Positions 53,261 through 60,687 of a stretch of 64,000 bases of DNA are shown piece by piece (within the stretch, counting starts at the first letter, position 1; each line of letters starts with the position of its first letter). The notes beneath the pieces are model-generated. The model made no database searches and had not been told where the DNA came from. It saw only the letters and a list, made by a program, of their open reading frames with translations. Made by a program: the position numbers and the translations under genes. The stretch lies in assembly GCA_902494565.1 (NCBI GenBank), contig CABUTN010000007.1, positions 9,396 to 73,395 of the forward strand, written 5' to 3'. The DNA comes from an uncultured Collinsella sp. (GTDB lineage: Bacteria; Actinomycetota; Coriobacteriia; Coriobacteriales; Coriobacteriaceae).

Positions 53261-55237
53261 TTACGCTCCATCCCGCGCATGCTCGGACTCAAACTCTTCA
53301 ATTGCCGCCATAAACTGCTCGCCAAAGGCGTCGGCCTTTTTCTCGCCAATGCCGTTGACCTGGATCAGCTCGTCGCGCGTCTGCGGGCGCAGGCGGCACA
53401 GGCCGCGCAGGGCCTTGTCGGAAAAGACCATGTACGGCGCCATCTCCAGCTCGGTCGAAATCTCCTTGCGGAGGGCACGCAGGCGCTCGAACAGCTCGGC
53501 ATCGTCGCCCACGCGCGGGCGCTGATCCAGCTCGGCCTCCTCGCGCAGCAGATCGACGGCGCGGCGGGCGCGGGCCGAGGCCTTGCGCTTGGACGCGCGA
53601 CGCTTAACGGTAAAGGCAAACGCTTCGTCCTCGACCTCACCGGCGCGCGGGCCCAGGCCCACGACCGGGTACTGCCCCTGCGAGGTGGCCAGATAGCCGC
53701 GGCCGCACAGCTGGCCGATGATGTCCTTGATGCGCCCGACCGATTCGCTCGACAGCTCACCGTAGCCGCGGTCCTCGTCCAGATGCATCTGGCGAATGCG
53801 CTCGGTGTTGCCGCCGTGGAGCACATCGGCGATCAGCGACTTGCCAAAGCGCATGGGACGCGTGGCCACATAGTGCACAGCGGCGCGGGCCATATCGGTG
53901 ACGTCTTCGACCTCGAACTGCGTCAGGCAGTTGCTGCAGTTGCCGCAGCCCTCGGCGTCGTCTGCCGTGCCGCCCGCGGCGGCTGCCGCATGCTCGGCCG
54001 CGGCCTCGTCGCCAAAATAGCGCAGCATGTATTCGCGCAGGCAGCCGGTGGTATTGCAGTAGCCCTCCATCTGGCTGAGCAGGCGATAACGGTTCTGGAG
54101 CGCCCACGCGCGCTGCTCGTCGTCGAGCGCCTCGTCGGCAGCATCGCCGCGATCGATCAGAAAGCGGCGCATGCGAAAATCGTTGCCGTTCCACAGCAGG
54201 TGGCAGCTGGCCGGGTCGCCATCGCGGCCGGCGCGGCCCGCTTCCTGGTAGTATGCCTCGATGCTCTCGGGCACGTTGTTGTGGATCACGTAGCGCACGT
54301 TGGGCTTGTCGATGCCCATGCCAAAAGCGTTGGTGGCAACCATCACCTGAATGTCATCGTCGATAAAGGCACGCTGGCTCTGGCGGCGGGCGTCGTTGCC
54401 CATGCCGGCATGGTAGCGGCCCACGCGAATGCCGCTGGGGTCCAGTGCCTCGGCAAGCTCCGCGGCCAGCGCGTCGACCGTCTTGCGGGTCGAGCAATAC
54501 ACGATGCCGCTCTCGCTCGAATGCGCGATCACGTAGTCGCGCACCCACGCGGTCTTGGCCTTATCGCCCATCTCCTCGCAACCAAAGTAGAGGTTCTTGC
54601 GATCGAAGCCCGTCACTACCGTCGCGGGATTTTGCAGGCCGAGCATCTGCTGAATGTCCGCGCGCACGCGCTCGGTCGCCGTGGCGGTAAACGCCGCCAC
54701 GATGGGGCGCTGCGGCAGGGAATCAATGAACTCGAGAATCTGCAAGTAAGCGGGACGGAAATCCTGGCCCCACTGGCTCACGCAGTGAGCCTCGTCAATG
54801 GCCACGAGCGGAACGCCAATGCCGCCTTCGGCCGCAGCTTCCTGCGCAAAGGCCAGAAAGCGCGGCTCGAGCAGGCGCTCGGGCGCCACATACATAAGCT
54901 GATAGCGGCCCTCGCGCGCCCGCTTGAGCACGGTGTTTTGCTGGGCCGGAGTAAGACTGGAGTTGAGATAGCTGGGTCGCGCACCCGCCGCGAGCAACGC
55001 GCGGGTCTGATCCTCCATAAGCGACAGCAGCGGACTCACCACAAAGGTGATGCCAGGCAGCATAAGCGCAGGCACCTGGTAGCAAATGGACTTGCCGGCG
55101 CCCGTGGGCATGACACCCAGCGCATCGCGACCGGCAAGAATCGCATCGACCATGCGGTCCTGTCCCGGGCGAAACGAGGTGTAGCCAAAATAGGCGCCGA
55201 GCGTGTCGAGCGCCATCTGCTGCATGCTATCGGTCAT
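53261..55237 (-). CDS. recQ: RecQ-type ATP-dependent DNA helicase
   Basis: The 658-residue helicase has motifs 0-VI: FRPGQDRMVDAI, Walker A MPTGAGKSICYQ, VAIDEAHCVSQWG, TATATERV, and QEAGRAGRDGDPASC. It continues with the RecQ zinc domain (CNTTGCLREYML and CGNCSNC, residues about 390-455), the RQC winged helix and a C-terminal HRDC domain (about 550-635). All catalytic residues are present. AGGAAACC precedes the ATG. It resolves recombination and replication structures, and gntR 2 follows directly. Confidence 0.95.
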   Translation of the reverse strand: MTDSMQQMALDTLGAYFGYTSFRPGQDRMVDAILAGRDALGVMPTGAGKSICYQVPALMLPGITFVVSPLLSLMEDQTRALLAAGARPSYLNSSLTPAQQNTVLKRAREGRYQLMYVAPERLLEPRFLAFAQEAAAEGGIGVPLVAIDEAHCVSQWGQDFRPAYLQILEFIDSLPQRPIVAAFTATATERVRADIQQMLGLQNPATVVTGFDRKNLYFGCEEMGDKAKTAWVRDYVIAHSSESGIVYCSTRKTVDALAAELAEALDPSGIRVGRYHAGMGNDARRQSQRAFIDDDIQVMVATNAFGMGIDKPNVRYVIHNNVPESIEAYYQEAGRAGRDGDPASCHLLWNGNDFRMRRFLIDRGDAADEALDDEQRAWALQNRYRLLSQMEGYCNTTGCLREYMLRYFGDEAAAEHAAAAAGGTADDAEGCGNCSNCLTQFEVEDVTDMARAAVHYVATRPMRFGKSLIADVLHGGNTERIRQMHLDEDRGYGELSSESVGRIKDIIGQLCGRGYLATSQGQYPVVGLGPRAGEVEDEAFAFTVKRRASKRKASARARRAVDLLREEAELDQRPRVGDDAELFERLRALRKEISTELEMAPYMVFSDKALRGLCRLRPQTRDELIQVNGIGEKKADAFGEQFMAAIEEFESEHARDGA

Positions 55238-55328
55238 GGTTTCCTAACGTCAGAATCATCTGCCGCCGATTATACGCCGCCACGCGGACCGGCGTCGCCC
55301 GGCTGTCAGCCACGCTCATTCTGCGGGT

Positions 55329-55383
55329 AGTCATTGGGAACGTTCTTGAATGACTAGTCGTTTAAGAACGTCCCCAACGACTA
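55329..55383. repeat. Hairpin repeat with loop TAAGAACGTCCCC (copy 2) and inverted partner
   Basis: Arms TAGTCGTT (55355-55362) and AACGACTA (55376-55383) pair perfectly around the same 13-base loop as at 29033-29045. A 22-base inverted near-copy is at 55329-55350. Confidence 0.6.
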
Positions 55384-55500
55384 AGGAGTGTCCCCAGGTG
55401 TCGGCAGAAAAGGAACGTCCCCAAGTGCCGGCCCAGCAACGCCGATGTTTTATCTCTTCACAAGCGCGGAAACGTCGCTGGTTGAGCAAAAGTCAGCGAA

Positions 55501-55596
55501 AACGCCCCTAAGCGAGCAAGGTGACGTGAAAGAGGAGGGAAGCGTACTTCGGTACGCGACCGACGATTGAACGTCAGATTGCCGCTTAGGGGCGTT
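55501..55596. repeat. Palindromic element with conserved core (copy B)
   Basis: Outer arms 55501-55519 and 55579-55596 (AACGCCCCTAAGCG and its complement, then GCAA/TTGC with one bulged A) enclose TGACGT/ACGTCA. The unpaired parts are GAAAGAGGAGGGA and GACCGACGATTGA, and the centre is GCGTAC-TTCG-GTACGC (55542-55557). The inner part matches copy A at 25694-25786. Confidence 0.75.
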
Positions 55597-55610
55597 TGCA
55601 GCGTCGGCCC

Positions 55611-55638
55611 GTTACGCGGTTTGGCAAAACCGCGTAAC
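55611..55638 (-). terminator. Hairpin directly after gntR 3
   Basis: GTTACGCGGTTT and AAACCGCGTAAC (12 bp, perfect) touch the gntR 3 stop codon. There is no T-run; it may act with the palindrome just beyond to end or stabilise the transcript. Confidence 0.5.
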
Positions 55639-56358
55639 TTACATGACCATAACGTAGCGCGATCCCACGTAGTACTGCTTACCCATCAGGACCGGCTCGC
55701 CATTGGGGCCGATAAAGCCGGCACGCAGGTTGAGCAGTGGATCGTGCGGAGCGATGCCCAGCTCGGCCGCCTGCTCGGTATTGGCACGAACGGCCTCGAC
55801 CGTGCGGTAGCCAACCGAGACAATCGGCGTTCCGCCAACACGCTCGACCTCGGAAAAAATCGACTTGTCCTCAAGATCGGCCGTCAGCAGCTCACGGTAG
55901 GCGTCAAACGGCACAAAGATGTTCTCCTCAAAAATGGGCTCGCCGTCGGCCGTACGCACGCGCTTAATATGCAGCAGCAGCGCGTCCTTCTGCAGGCCAA
56001 AGAACTCCATCTCGTTTTGACGTGCCGGCACAATCTGGCGATCGACCACATGCGCGCCCGCCTTCATGTCATTATCGGCACACAGCGCGGTAAACGTCTG
56101 CAGCGTCGAAGCGTGGAACTGGCGGTTGATGTGCGGCGTGGAGACAAAGGTGCCACGGCCCTGCTGCTTAACCAGGTAGCCATCGGAGCACAGCTCCTCG
56201 ACGGCGCGGCGCACCGTAATGCGGCTCACGTCGTACTGCTCGGCTAGCTCAAGCTCGGACGGAATACGCTCCTTGGGTGCATAAACACCTTTCTCGATCG
56301 CGTCCTTGATTTCGTCATAAATCTGCTGGTAAAGCGGTGCATTTTTGGGCGTAGGCAT
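55639..56358 (-). CDS. GntR/HutC-family regulator (unit 3)
   Basis: The 239-residue protein has the same layout as GntR 1 and 2: winged helix at about residues 8-72 (ELAEQYDVSRITVRRAVEEL, KQQGRGTFVS) and UTRA domain at about 85-238 ending LMGKQYYVGSRYVMVM. It lies 20-200 bases downstream of the candidate operator at 56389-56414, which suggests self-repression. It probably controls the unit 3 PTS operon and the neighbouring EamA gene, where TATAACG words recur. Confidence 0.88.
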   Translation of the reverse strand: MPTPKNAPLYQQIYDEIKDAIEKGVYAPKERIPSELELAEQYDVSRITVRRAVEELCSDGYLVKQQGRGTFVSTPHINRQFHASTLQTFTALCADNDMKAGAHVVDRQIVPARQNEMEFFGLQKDALLLHIKRVRTADGEPIFEENIFVPFDAYRELLTADLEDKSIFSEVERVGGTPIVSVGYRTVEAVRANTEQAAELGIAPHDPLLNLRAGFIGPNGEPVLMGKQYYVGSRYVMVM

Positions 56359-56388
56359 ATCTAATCACTCTTATTGGAATATCGAAAT

Positions 56389-56414
56389 AACTAATACGTA
56401 TATAACGTCTAGTT
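56389..56414. promoter_or_regulatory. Candidate GntR 3 operator
   Basis: The 26 bases run AACTA...TAGTT and contain TACGTATATAACGT, so they are nearly palindromic (AACTAATACGTAT on one strand, AACTAGACGTTAT on the other). They lie 31-56 bases ahead of the gntR 3 start. TATAACGTCT (56401-56410) also occurs at 62471. Confidence 0.5.
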
Positions 56415-56450
56415 TCATGTTACCTCATATTGATAAAACGATACACCCTC

Positions 56451-56494
56451 CCTACCAAAAAGCGACAGCTTCATTTTGGTAGGTTTTATCTGGG
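56451..56494 (-). repeat. 44-bp dispersed element (copy 2)
   Basis: Minus-strand copy of the element at 48458-48501 (38 of 44 positions identical). It starts CCCAGATAAAACCTACCA and ends CTTTTTGGTAGG, 93 bases ahead of gntR 3. Confidence 0.7.
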
Positions 56495-56501
56495 TAAACG
56501 A

Positions 56502-56537
56502 GAGCCTCCCGAAAGCAGCGAGGCTTTCGGGAGGCTC
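56502..56537 (-). terminator. Hairpin after the YitT gene
   Basis: GAGCCTCCCGAAAGC and its complement form a 15-bp stem with a 6-base loop, 41 bases past the YitT stop. The T-run is weak (TCTCGTTT). Confidence 0.65.
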
Positions 56538-56578
56538 AAGCGGACAGGATTGCGCCAGGCCGGCAAAATGCCAAAACC

Positions 56579-57586
56579 CTACTTGCCGTCGTCCTGCTGC
56601 AGGCTATCCTGCTCGCTGAGGCGCGCCTGCCTGCTGGCCATGCGTGCGGGCTTGTCGGGATCGGGAACGGCCGTGGGCATGGGCTCGTCGACATGACCGC
56701 CCCACCAGCCGCCCACAAAGTTGAGCGTGTGGAACACGTTGATCACGGCGCCGGGATCAATGTCGCACACCAGCTTGATAATGTCCTGGCTCTCGTAGGT
56801 CGATACAACGGCGTGCAGCAGGTACATCTTCTCGCGGCTGTATCCGCCAATGACCTCGGCGCAGCTAATGCCGTGCTGAAAATGGTCAACATAGGCGGTC
56901 ATGACCTCGTCCGCCTTGCGCGTCGTGATCTGCAGCGTCACGCGGTCGTAGCGACGATAGAAGCTGTCGATGGTCTTGGTCGAAATAAACTGGAACACGA
57001 TGGAGTACGCCGCCTTGTCCCAGCCAAACATAAAACCAAAGATTGCCAGGATAAAGCAGTTAAAGCCAAAGATGACGCCCCAGATGGTCTTGCCCGTGTG
57101 GTTGGAGACCCATAACGCGATAAAGTCGGTGCCGCCGGTGGATGCGCCGGACTTAAGCGCGATGGCAGCGCCCAGACCCGAGACCACGCCGCCAAAAATG
57201 ATGAGCATGATCTTGTCGCCCAAAAACGGCGCGAAGTGAAAGACGTTGAGGAACAGCGACGAGAGAACGACCTGCATCATCGAGAAGATGACGAAGCGCT
57301 TGCTAATGCCGCTCCAGCATAGGAGCGCCACGGGGATGTTGAGCGCGAGCATACCGAGCGAGATGTCGATGTGAACGCCGCCGAGCGAGGTAACGCGATC
57401 GAGCAGGACCGCGACGCCGGTGAGGCCGCTCGGAAGCAGGTCGGCGGGCTGAATGAATGCCTGGATCAGAAATGTCTGGAGAACGGCGGAAATTGTGACC
57501 GCCACTGCAGTAATGGCGCGGCGGACGATGGTGAGACGGCCGAGCACGAGCACTCGGTCCGTGAGCTGATCGATGGCGTTCGCCAC
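56579..57586 (-). CDS. YitT family membrane protein (DUF161-DUF2179)
   Basis: The 335-residue protein has five to six helices in the YitT_membrane region: FLIQAFIQPADLLPSGLTGVA, then LKSGASTGGTDFIALWVSNH, a family landmark. A C-terminal soluble DUF2179 domain follows (VTLQITTRKADEVMTAYVDHF, then YLLHAVVSTYESQDIIKLV). Function is unknown; some members are linked to ion or metabolite flow. GTG at 57586 was chosen with GAAGGGAG upstream. The C-terminal tail (about 310-335) is charged. It is separate from the sugar genes. Confidence 0.85.
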   Translation of the reverse strand: MANAIDQLTDRVLVLGRLTIVRRAITAVAVTISAVLQTFLIQAFIQPADLLPSGLTGVAVLLDRVTSLGGVHIDISLGMLALNIPVALLCWSGISKRFVIFSMMQVVLSSLFLNVFHFAPFLGDKIMLIIFGGVVSGLGAAIALKSGASTGGTDFIALWVSNHTGKTIWGVIFGFNCFILAIFGFMFGWDKAAYSIVFQFISTKTIDSFYRRYDRVTLQITTRKADEVMTAYVDHFQHGISCAEVIGGYSREKMYLLHAVVSTYESQDIIKLVCDIDPGAVINVFHTLNFVGGWWGGHVDEPMPTAVPDPDKPARMASRQARLSEQDSLQQDDGK

Positions 57587-57942
57587 GTAGGCTCCCTTCG
57601 AAGACAGATGTGGTTGTGGGGCATGCCCGCGATTGTAGCATGGAGCGTACGGGGGCGCTTCAATTCACCCTCCCTCGACAACCAAAGCGGGACCAGCAAC
57701 CCCCACGACCGAAGGCCCAAATTACAAGTGAGTAGACTTTTTACGATCTGCCGAGCACACCCAAAACCGCCACCCCTGTGACCTGCGGTTTTACAAAGGA
57801 AGATTTGCATTGTGCTCGGCCTGCGCCAAAAAGTCTACTCACTTAGCCCGAATCGAAGCCAAACGGATCAAAATAGAAACCAAATTGAGCCAATCCACCG
57901 CAAAAAAACGTTTGAACCCGTTCTTCTCGCGGCGGATTGACA
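57587..57942. other. 356-base gap between YitT and HAD genes
   Basis: The gap contains the YitT leader and the large nested palindrome at 57726-57844. It ends with an AT-rich stretch with no clear promoter for the YitT gene. No coding region is supported. Confidence 0.5.
57726..57844. repeat. 119-bp triple-nested palindrome
   Basis: Three sets of perfect inverted arms are nested: AAGTGAGTAGACTTTTT (57726-57742 and 57828-57844), GCCGAGCACA (57750-57759 and 57811-57820) and AAAACCGC (57763-57770 and 57785-57792). It would fold into one long hairpin. There are no terminal transposon motifs and no open frame. It may be a small mobile palindrome or a structured RNA. Confidence 0.75.
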
Positions 57943-58572
57943 CTACAAAGCGGCCAAAATGTCGGTCAGATTATCGATAACGACATCGGCTCGCGATTGA
58001 TCGAGGTTGACGCCCTCGTGCGGACGCAGCGCCAGGACGCGGGCGCCGGAACGTTTGCCAGCCTCGATCCCCATAGGCGAATCCTCGATGACCAAGCACT
58101 CGGCAGGCTCCACACCCAGCGCCTCCATGGCACGCAGGTAAATCTCGGGATCGGGCTTAAACGCACTGCACTCGTGACCGCTGATGGTGTAATCCAGCAC
58201 ATCGGCAATGCCAGCAATCTCCACCAGCTCGTCAATAAGCTCGCGATAGGACGAGCTCGCGATGGCGCACTTCACGCCGCGCTCGTGCAGCTCACGCATC
58301 ACCGGCTCCGTCTGCTCGTTGAGCAGCTCGGCATACGGAACGGGATGGTCCGGGCTATAGACCTGCTTGTACTCAACGCGCAGGCGCTCGCGCAGTTCAA
58401 CATCGTCGGGCACCAGCGCCTCCCAAATGGCAGGCTCGTTAGACCCCGAAAGATCGGGGATCTCGTCAAAGTGAAAGCCCTTCTCCTCCATAAACGCCAC
58501 GCGACGACGGTTGTAGAACCATTCGGTATCGACCAGCACGCCGTCCATATCAAACAGCACTGCCTTGATCAT
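57943..58572 (-). CDS. HAD-superfamily phosphatase (beta-phosphoglucomutase-like)
   Basis: A 209-residue HAD subfamily IA protein: nucleophile motif MIKAVLFDMDGVLVDTEW, motif II CAIASSSYREL, Lys in KPDPEIYLRAM, and motif IV VIEDSPMGIEAGKRSGARV. The cap domain is helical. The DxDGVLVD and IEDSxxGI words fit phosphoglucomutase- or sugar phosphatase-type HADs. The ATG at 58572 has AAAGGAG upstream. It follows the unit 3 deglycase, separated by a terminator, so it may deal with sugar phosphates from that pathway. The link is inference. Confidence 0.85.
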   Translation of the reverse strand: MIKAVLFDMDGVLVDTEWFYNRRRVAFMEEKGFHFDEIPDLSGSNEPAIWEALVPDDVELRERLRVEYKQVYSPDHPVPYAELLNEQTEPVMRELHERGVKCAIASSSYRELIDELVEIAGIADVLDYTISGHECSAFKPDPEIYLRAMEALGVEPAECLVIEDSPMGIEAGKRSGARVLALRPHEGVNLDQSRADVVIDNLTDILAAL

Positions 58573-58597
58573 ACGCATCTCCTTTCGATAGCAAAAA

Positions 58598-58623
58598 GGG
58601 GACGGGGCGCAAACCCCATCCCC
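58598..58623 (-). terminator. Terminator after the unit 3 deglycase
   Basis: GGGGACGGGG and CCCCATCCCC form a 10-bp stem (one G-T) with a 6-base loop, followed on the minus strand by TTTTTGC. The HAD ribosome site lies just beyond, so read-through would express it. Confidence 0.8.
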
Positions 58624-58657
58624 TCTCAATCAACCCGTAAGGTCTACTTACTTGTGA

Positions 58658-59641
58658 TTAGTAGGAAAGCTTCCACATGTAGCGACGCATGGTCAGCGGG
58701 TGCTGACGGGCCTCGGCGATCTGGTTGCCGTACTCGCGCATAACGGCGAGGTGCAGCAGCGGGTTGAAGTAGGTGACGACGCTCGCGGGCACGGCGTCAG
58801 CCAGGCCGTAGTCCTTGGAGTCGATCAGAGCGACCTTGGCGCCCATGCGCTCAAGGAAGGTGAGGGCGCGGGCGTCCATCGGACGGGTGGCGCCATCGGA
58901 CATGAAGAAGACGTAGGGCTTACCCTCGGTGGAAACCTCGAACGGGCCGTGGAAGTACTCGCCGGTGTTGTAGGCGGCGGCATCGATCCACTGCATCTCG
59001 GTGAACAGGAAGGCGGCGTGAGAATAAGCCATCTTCTCGGAGGCACCGGAAGCCATGAAGTAGATCATCTTGTCGTCCTTGAAGTCCTCGGCGAACTTCT
59101 TGGCGAGCTTCTTGCAGTGCTGAGCGGCGTTCTCGCAGAGCTCGAAGACGTTGGTGAGGCCGGTGATCATGTCCTCGTAGTGGTCATAGCCCTCGGTCTG
59201 CTGAAGGATCTCGACAGCAAGAGCGATGGCGTAGCCAGGCTTCTCGCACTTGGCAGCGAAGTTGGCGTGGAAGCCGTGAACGATGACGTAGTCGGCGTCG
59301 ACGGTCAGGGCGGAGCCAGCCTTGTTGGTGAGGGAGACGACCGGGCAGTTGTGCTTCTTGGCGGTCTTGTTAGCCTCGACGGTCTCGGGCGTGGAGCCAC
59401 CGAGGGAGCAGGTGATCACGAAGGTGTGCTCGTTGACCCAGGAAGGCGTGTCGTAGTTGAACTCGTTAGCGGTGAAGATCTGAACGTTCAGCTTGTCCGT
59501 GTTGTTGGCCAGGAAGTACTTGGCGGGGTAAAGGTCGGACATGGAGGCACCGCAGCCGACGAAGGCGACACTGTGGATCTCGTGGTTGGACAGGACGTCA
59601 GCGACGATCTGCTTAGGGAGGTTAAGGTCGATCTCGTACAT
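58658..59641 (-). CDS. SIS-domain fructosamine-type deglycase (unit 3)
   Basis: A 327-residue FrlB/FraB-like protein: HSVAFVGCGASMSDLYPAKY, the loop VITCSLGGSTPETVEANKT and FMASGASEKMAYSHAAFLF. The acid/base pair is Glu215 (TEMQW) and His231 (EYFHG), 16 apart as in FraB. I chose ATG 59641 with AAAGGA 10 bases upstream over ATG 59650. It is the last cistron of the unit 3 PTS operon, after IID and a hairpin-rich gap. The three deglycases differ enough to act on different Amadori products. Confidence 0.85.
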   Translation of the reverse strand: MYEIDLNLPKQIVADVLSNHEIHSVAFVGCGASMSDLYPAKYFLANNTDKLNVQIFTANEFNYDTPSWVNEHTFVITCSLGGSTPETVEANKTAKKHNCPVVSLTNKAGSALTVDADYVIVHGFHANFAAKCEKPGYAIALAVEILQQTEGYDHYEDMITGLTNVFELCENAAQHCKKLAKKFAEDFKDDKMIYFMASGASEKMAYSHAAFLFTEMQWIDAAAYNTGEYFHGPFEVSTEGKPYVFFMSDGATRPMDARALTFLERMGAKVALIDSKDYGLADAVPASVVTYFNPLLHLAVMREYGNQIAEARQHPLTMRRYMWKLSY

Positions 59642-59730
59642 CTGACACATTCCTTTCAATTTTTGCGGCGCCACATTGCCGGGCGCTCGCAGGGTTACCG
59701 TGGTTTGGGCCGAGTCGCCGGCCCGTTGAG

Positions 59731-59806
59731 AATGCGACAAAGGGACTGTCCCATTGTCGCATTTTGGGGATGGAAGCCTGCCTGGGGTATGGGATGCCAG
59801 GCAGGC
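59731..59806. repeat. Two hairpins in the IID-deglycase gap of unit 3
   Basis: AATGCGACAA and TTGTCGCATT (59731-59740, 59754-59763) enclose GGGACTGTCCC. GCCTGCCTGG and CCAGGCAGGC (59776-59785, 59797-59806) make a second stem. Neither has a T-run. They may adjust deglycase message level relative to the PTS genes. Confidence 0.6.
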
Positions 59807-59840
59807 CCCCGGGGGAAAGCGGTTAGGCGCTTAGTCGCGA

Positions 59841-60674
59841 CTAGGCCAGGATGCCGGCCGCGGAGAGGGCGATGCCGCCCACGATGGCGATCACGAGAAG
59901 CCAACCGGTGTTGACATTCTTCTTGATGAGCCAGTACATAAGGCCGGTGAGGCCGAGGGAGATCATCTGGGGCATCATGCCGTCCAGGATGTCCTGGATC
60001 ACGACGGTGCCCTCAGCGAACTGCAGCGGGGTGGTGGCGCCGATCAGCGTAGCGATCATGCCGCCCACGGACATAAGGCCCACGATGCCGCAGACATACA
60101 TGAGCTTCTCCATGAGGTCGCCGCCCTGAAGCTTGCTCAGGTACTCGTGGCCGCCCTGATAGCCCATCTTGGCTGCGAACCAAGTGATCAGCACAGAGGG
60201 GACGATGGAGATGAGCATGGCCAGGATCGGGCCCATGATGGAGCCCTGCTGAGCCAGCTGAACGCCCAGGCCAAAGGCGATAACGCGGATGGTACCCTGG
60301 AAGAAGGAGTCACCGATGCCGGAAAGCGGACCCATGAGGGAGGTCTTGACCGCGTTGATTGAATCGGGATCGAAGTTCTCGGGATCCTTTGCGTACTCCT
60401 CCTCCATGGAGGCGGTGAGGCCCAGGATAAAGGCGCTCGTCTGCGGGGTGCAGTTGTAGAACGCCATGTGACGGTGGTAAGCCTCTTTCTTAGCAGCGAG
60501 CTGCTTGGGGTCGGACTCGTCCGGATAGAGGCGGTCGAGCGTGGGAACCATGCCGTAGAGGAAGCCCATGTTCATCTGACGCTCGTAGTTCCAAGAGGCC
60601 TGGATGGCCCAGGAGCGCCAGAAGAACTGGCTGACCTTCTTGTTCAGGGACACGTCCTTGGTTGCGGTTGCCAT
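59841..60674 (-). CDS. Mannose-family PTS component IID (unit 3)
   Basis: This 277-residue EIID shares the layout of the unit 1 protein: NYERQMNMGFLYGMVPTLDR, the signature KTSLMGPLSGIGDSFFQGT, then four to five helices and a short tail. TAAGGAGG precedes the ATG at 60674. It follows IIC by 13 bases. With IIC it forms the permease for the unit 3 sugar. Confidence 0.93.
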   Translation of the reverse strand: MATATKDVSLNKKVSQFFWRSWAIQASWNYERQMNMGFLYGMVPTLDRLYPDESDPKQLAAKKEAYHRHMAFYNCTPQTSAFILGLTASMEEEYAKDPENFDPDSINAVKTSLMGPLSGIGDSFFQGTIRVIAFGLGVQLAQQGSIMGPILAMLISIVPSVLITWFAAKMGYQGGHEYLSKLQGGDLMEKLMYVCGIVGLMSVGGMIATLIGATTPLQFAEGTVVIQDILDGMMPQMISLGLTGLMYWLIKKNVNTGWLLVIAIVGGIALSAAGILA

Positions 60675-60687
60675 AGTGTGTTCCTCC

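Larger units (their letters stand above)
55238..55638. other. 401-base repeat-rich gap between recQ and gntR 3
   Basis: The gap holds the hairpin repeat at 55355-55383 with a degenerate inverted copy at 55329-55350. GTCCCCA-type words occur at 55390 and 55418 (GTCCCCAGGTGTCGGC and GTCCCCAAGTGCCGGC, an imperfect direct repeat). Palindrome copy B (55501-55596) and a hairpin after gntR 3 follow. No gene is seen. Confidence 0.6.
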
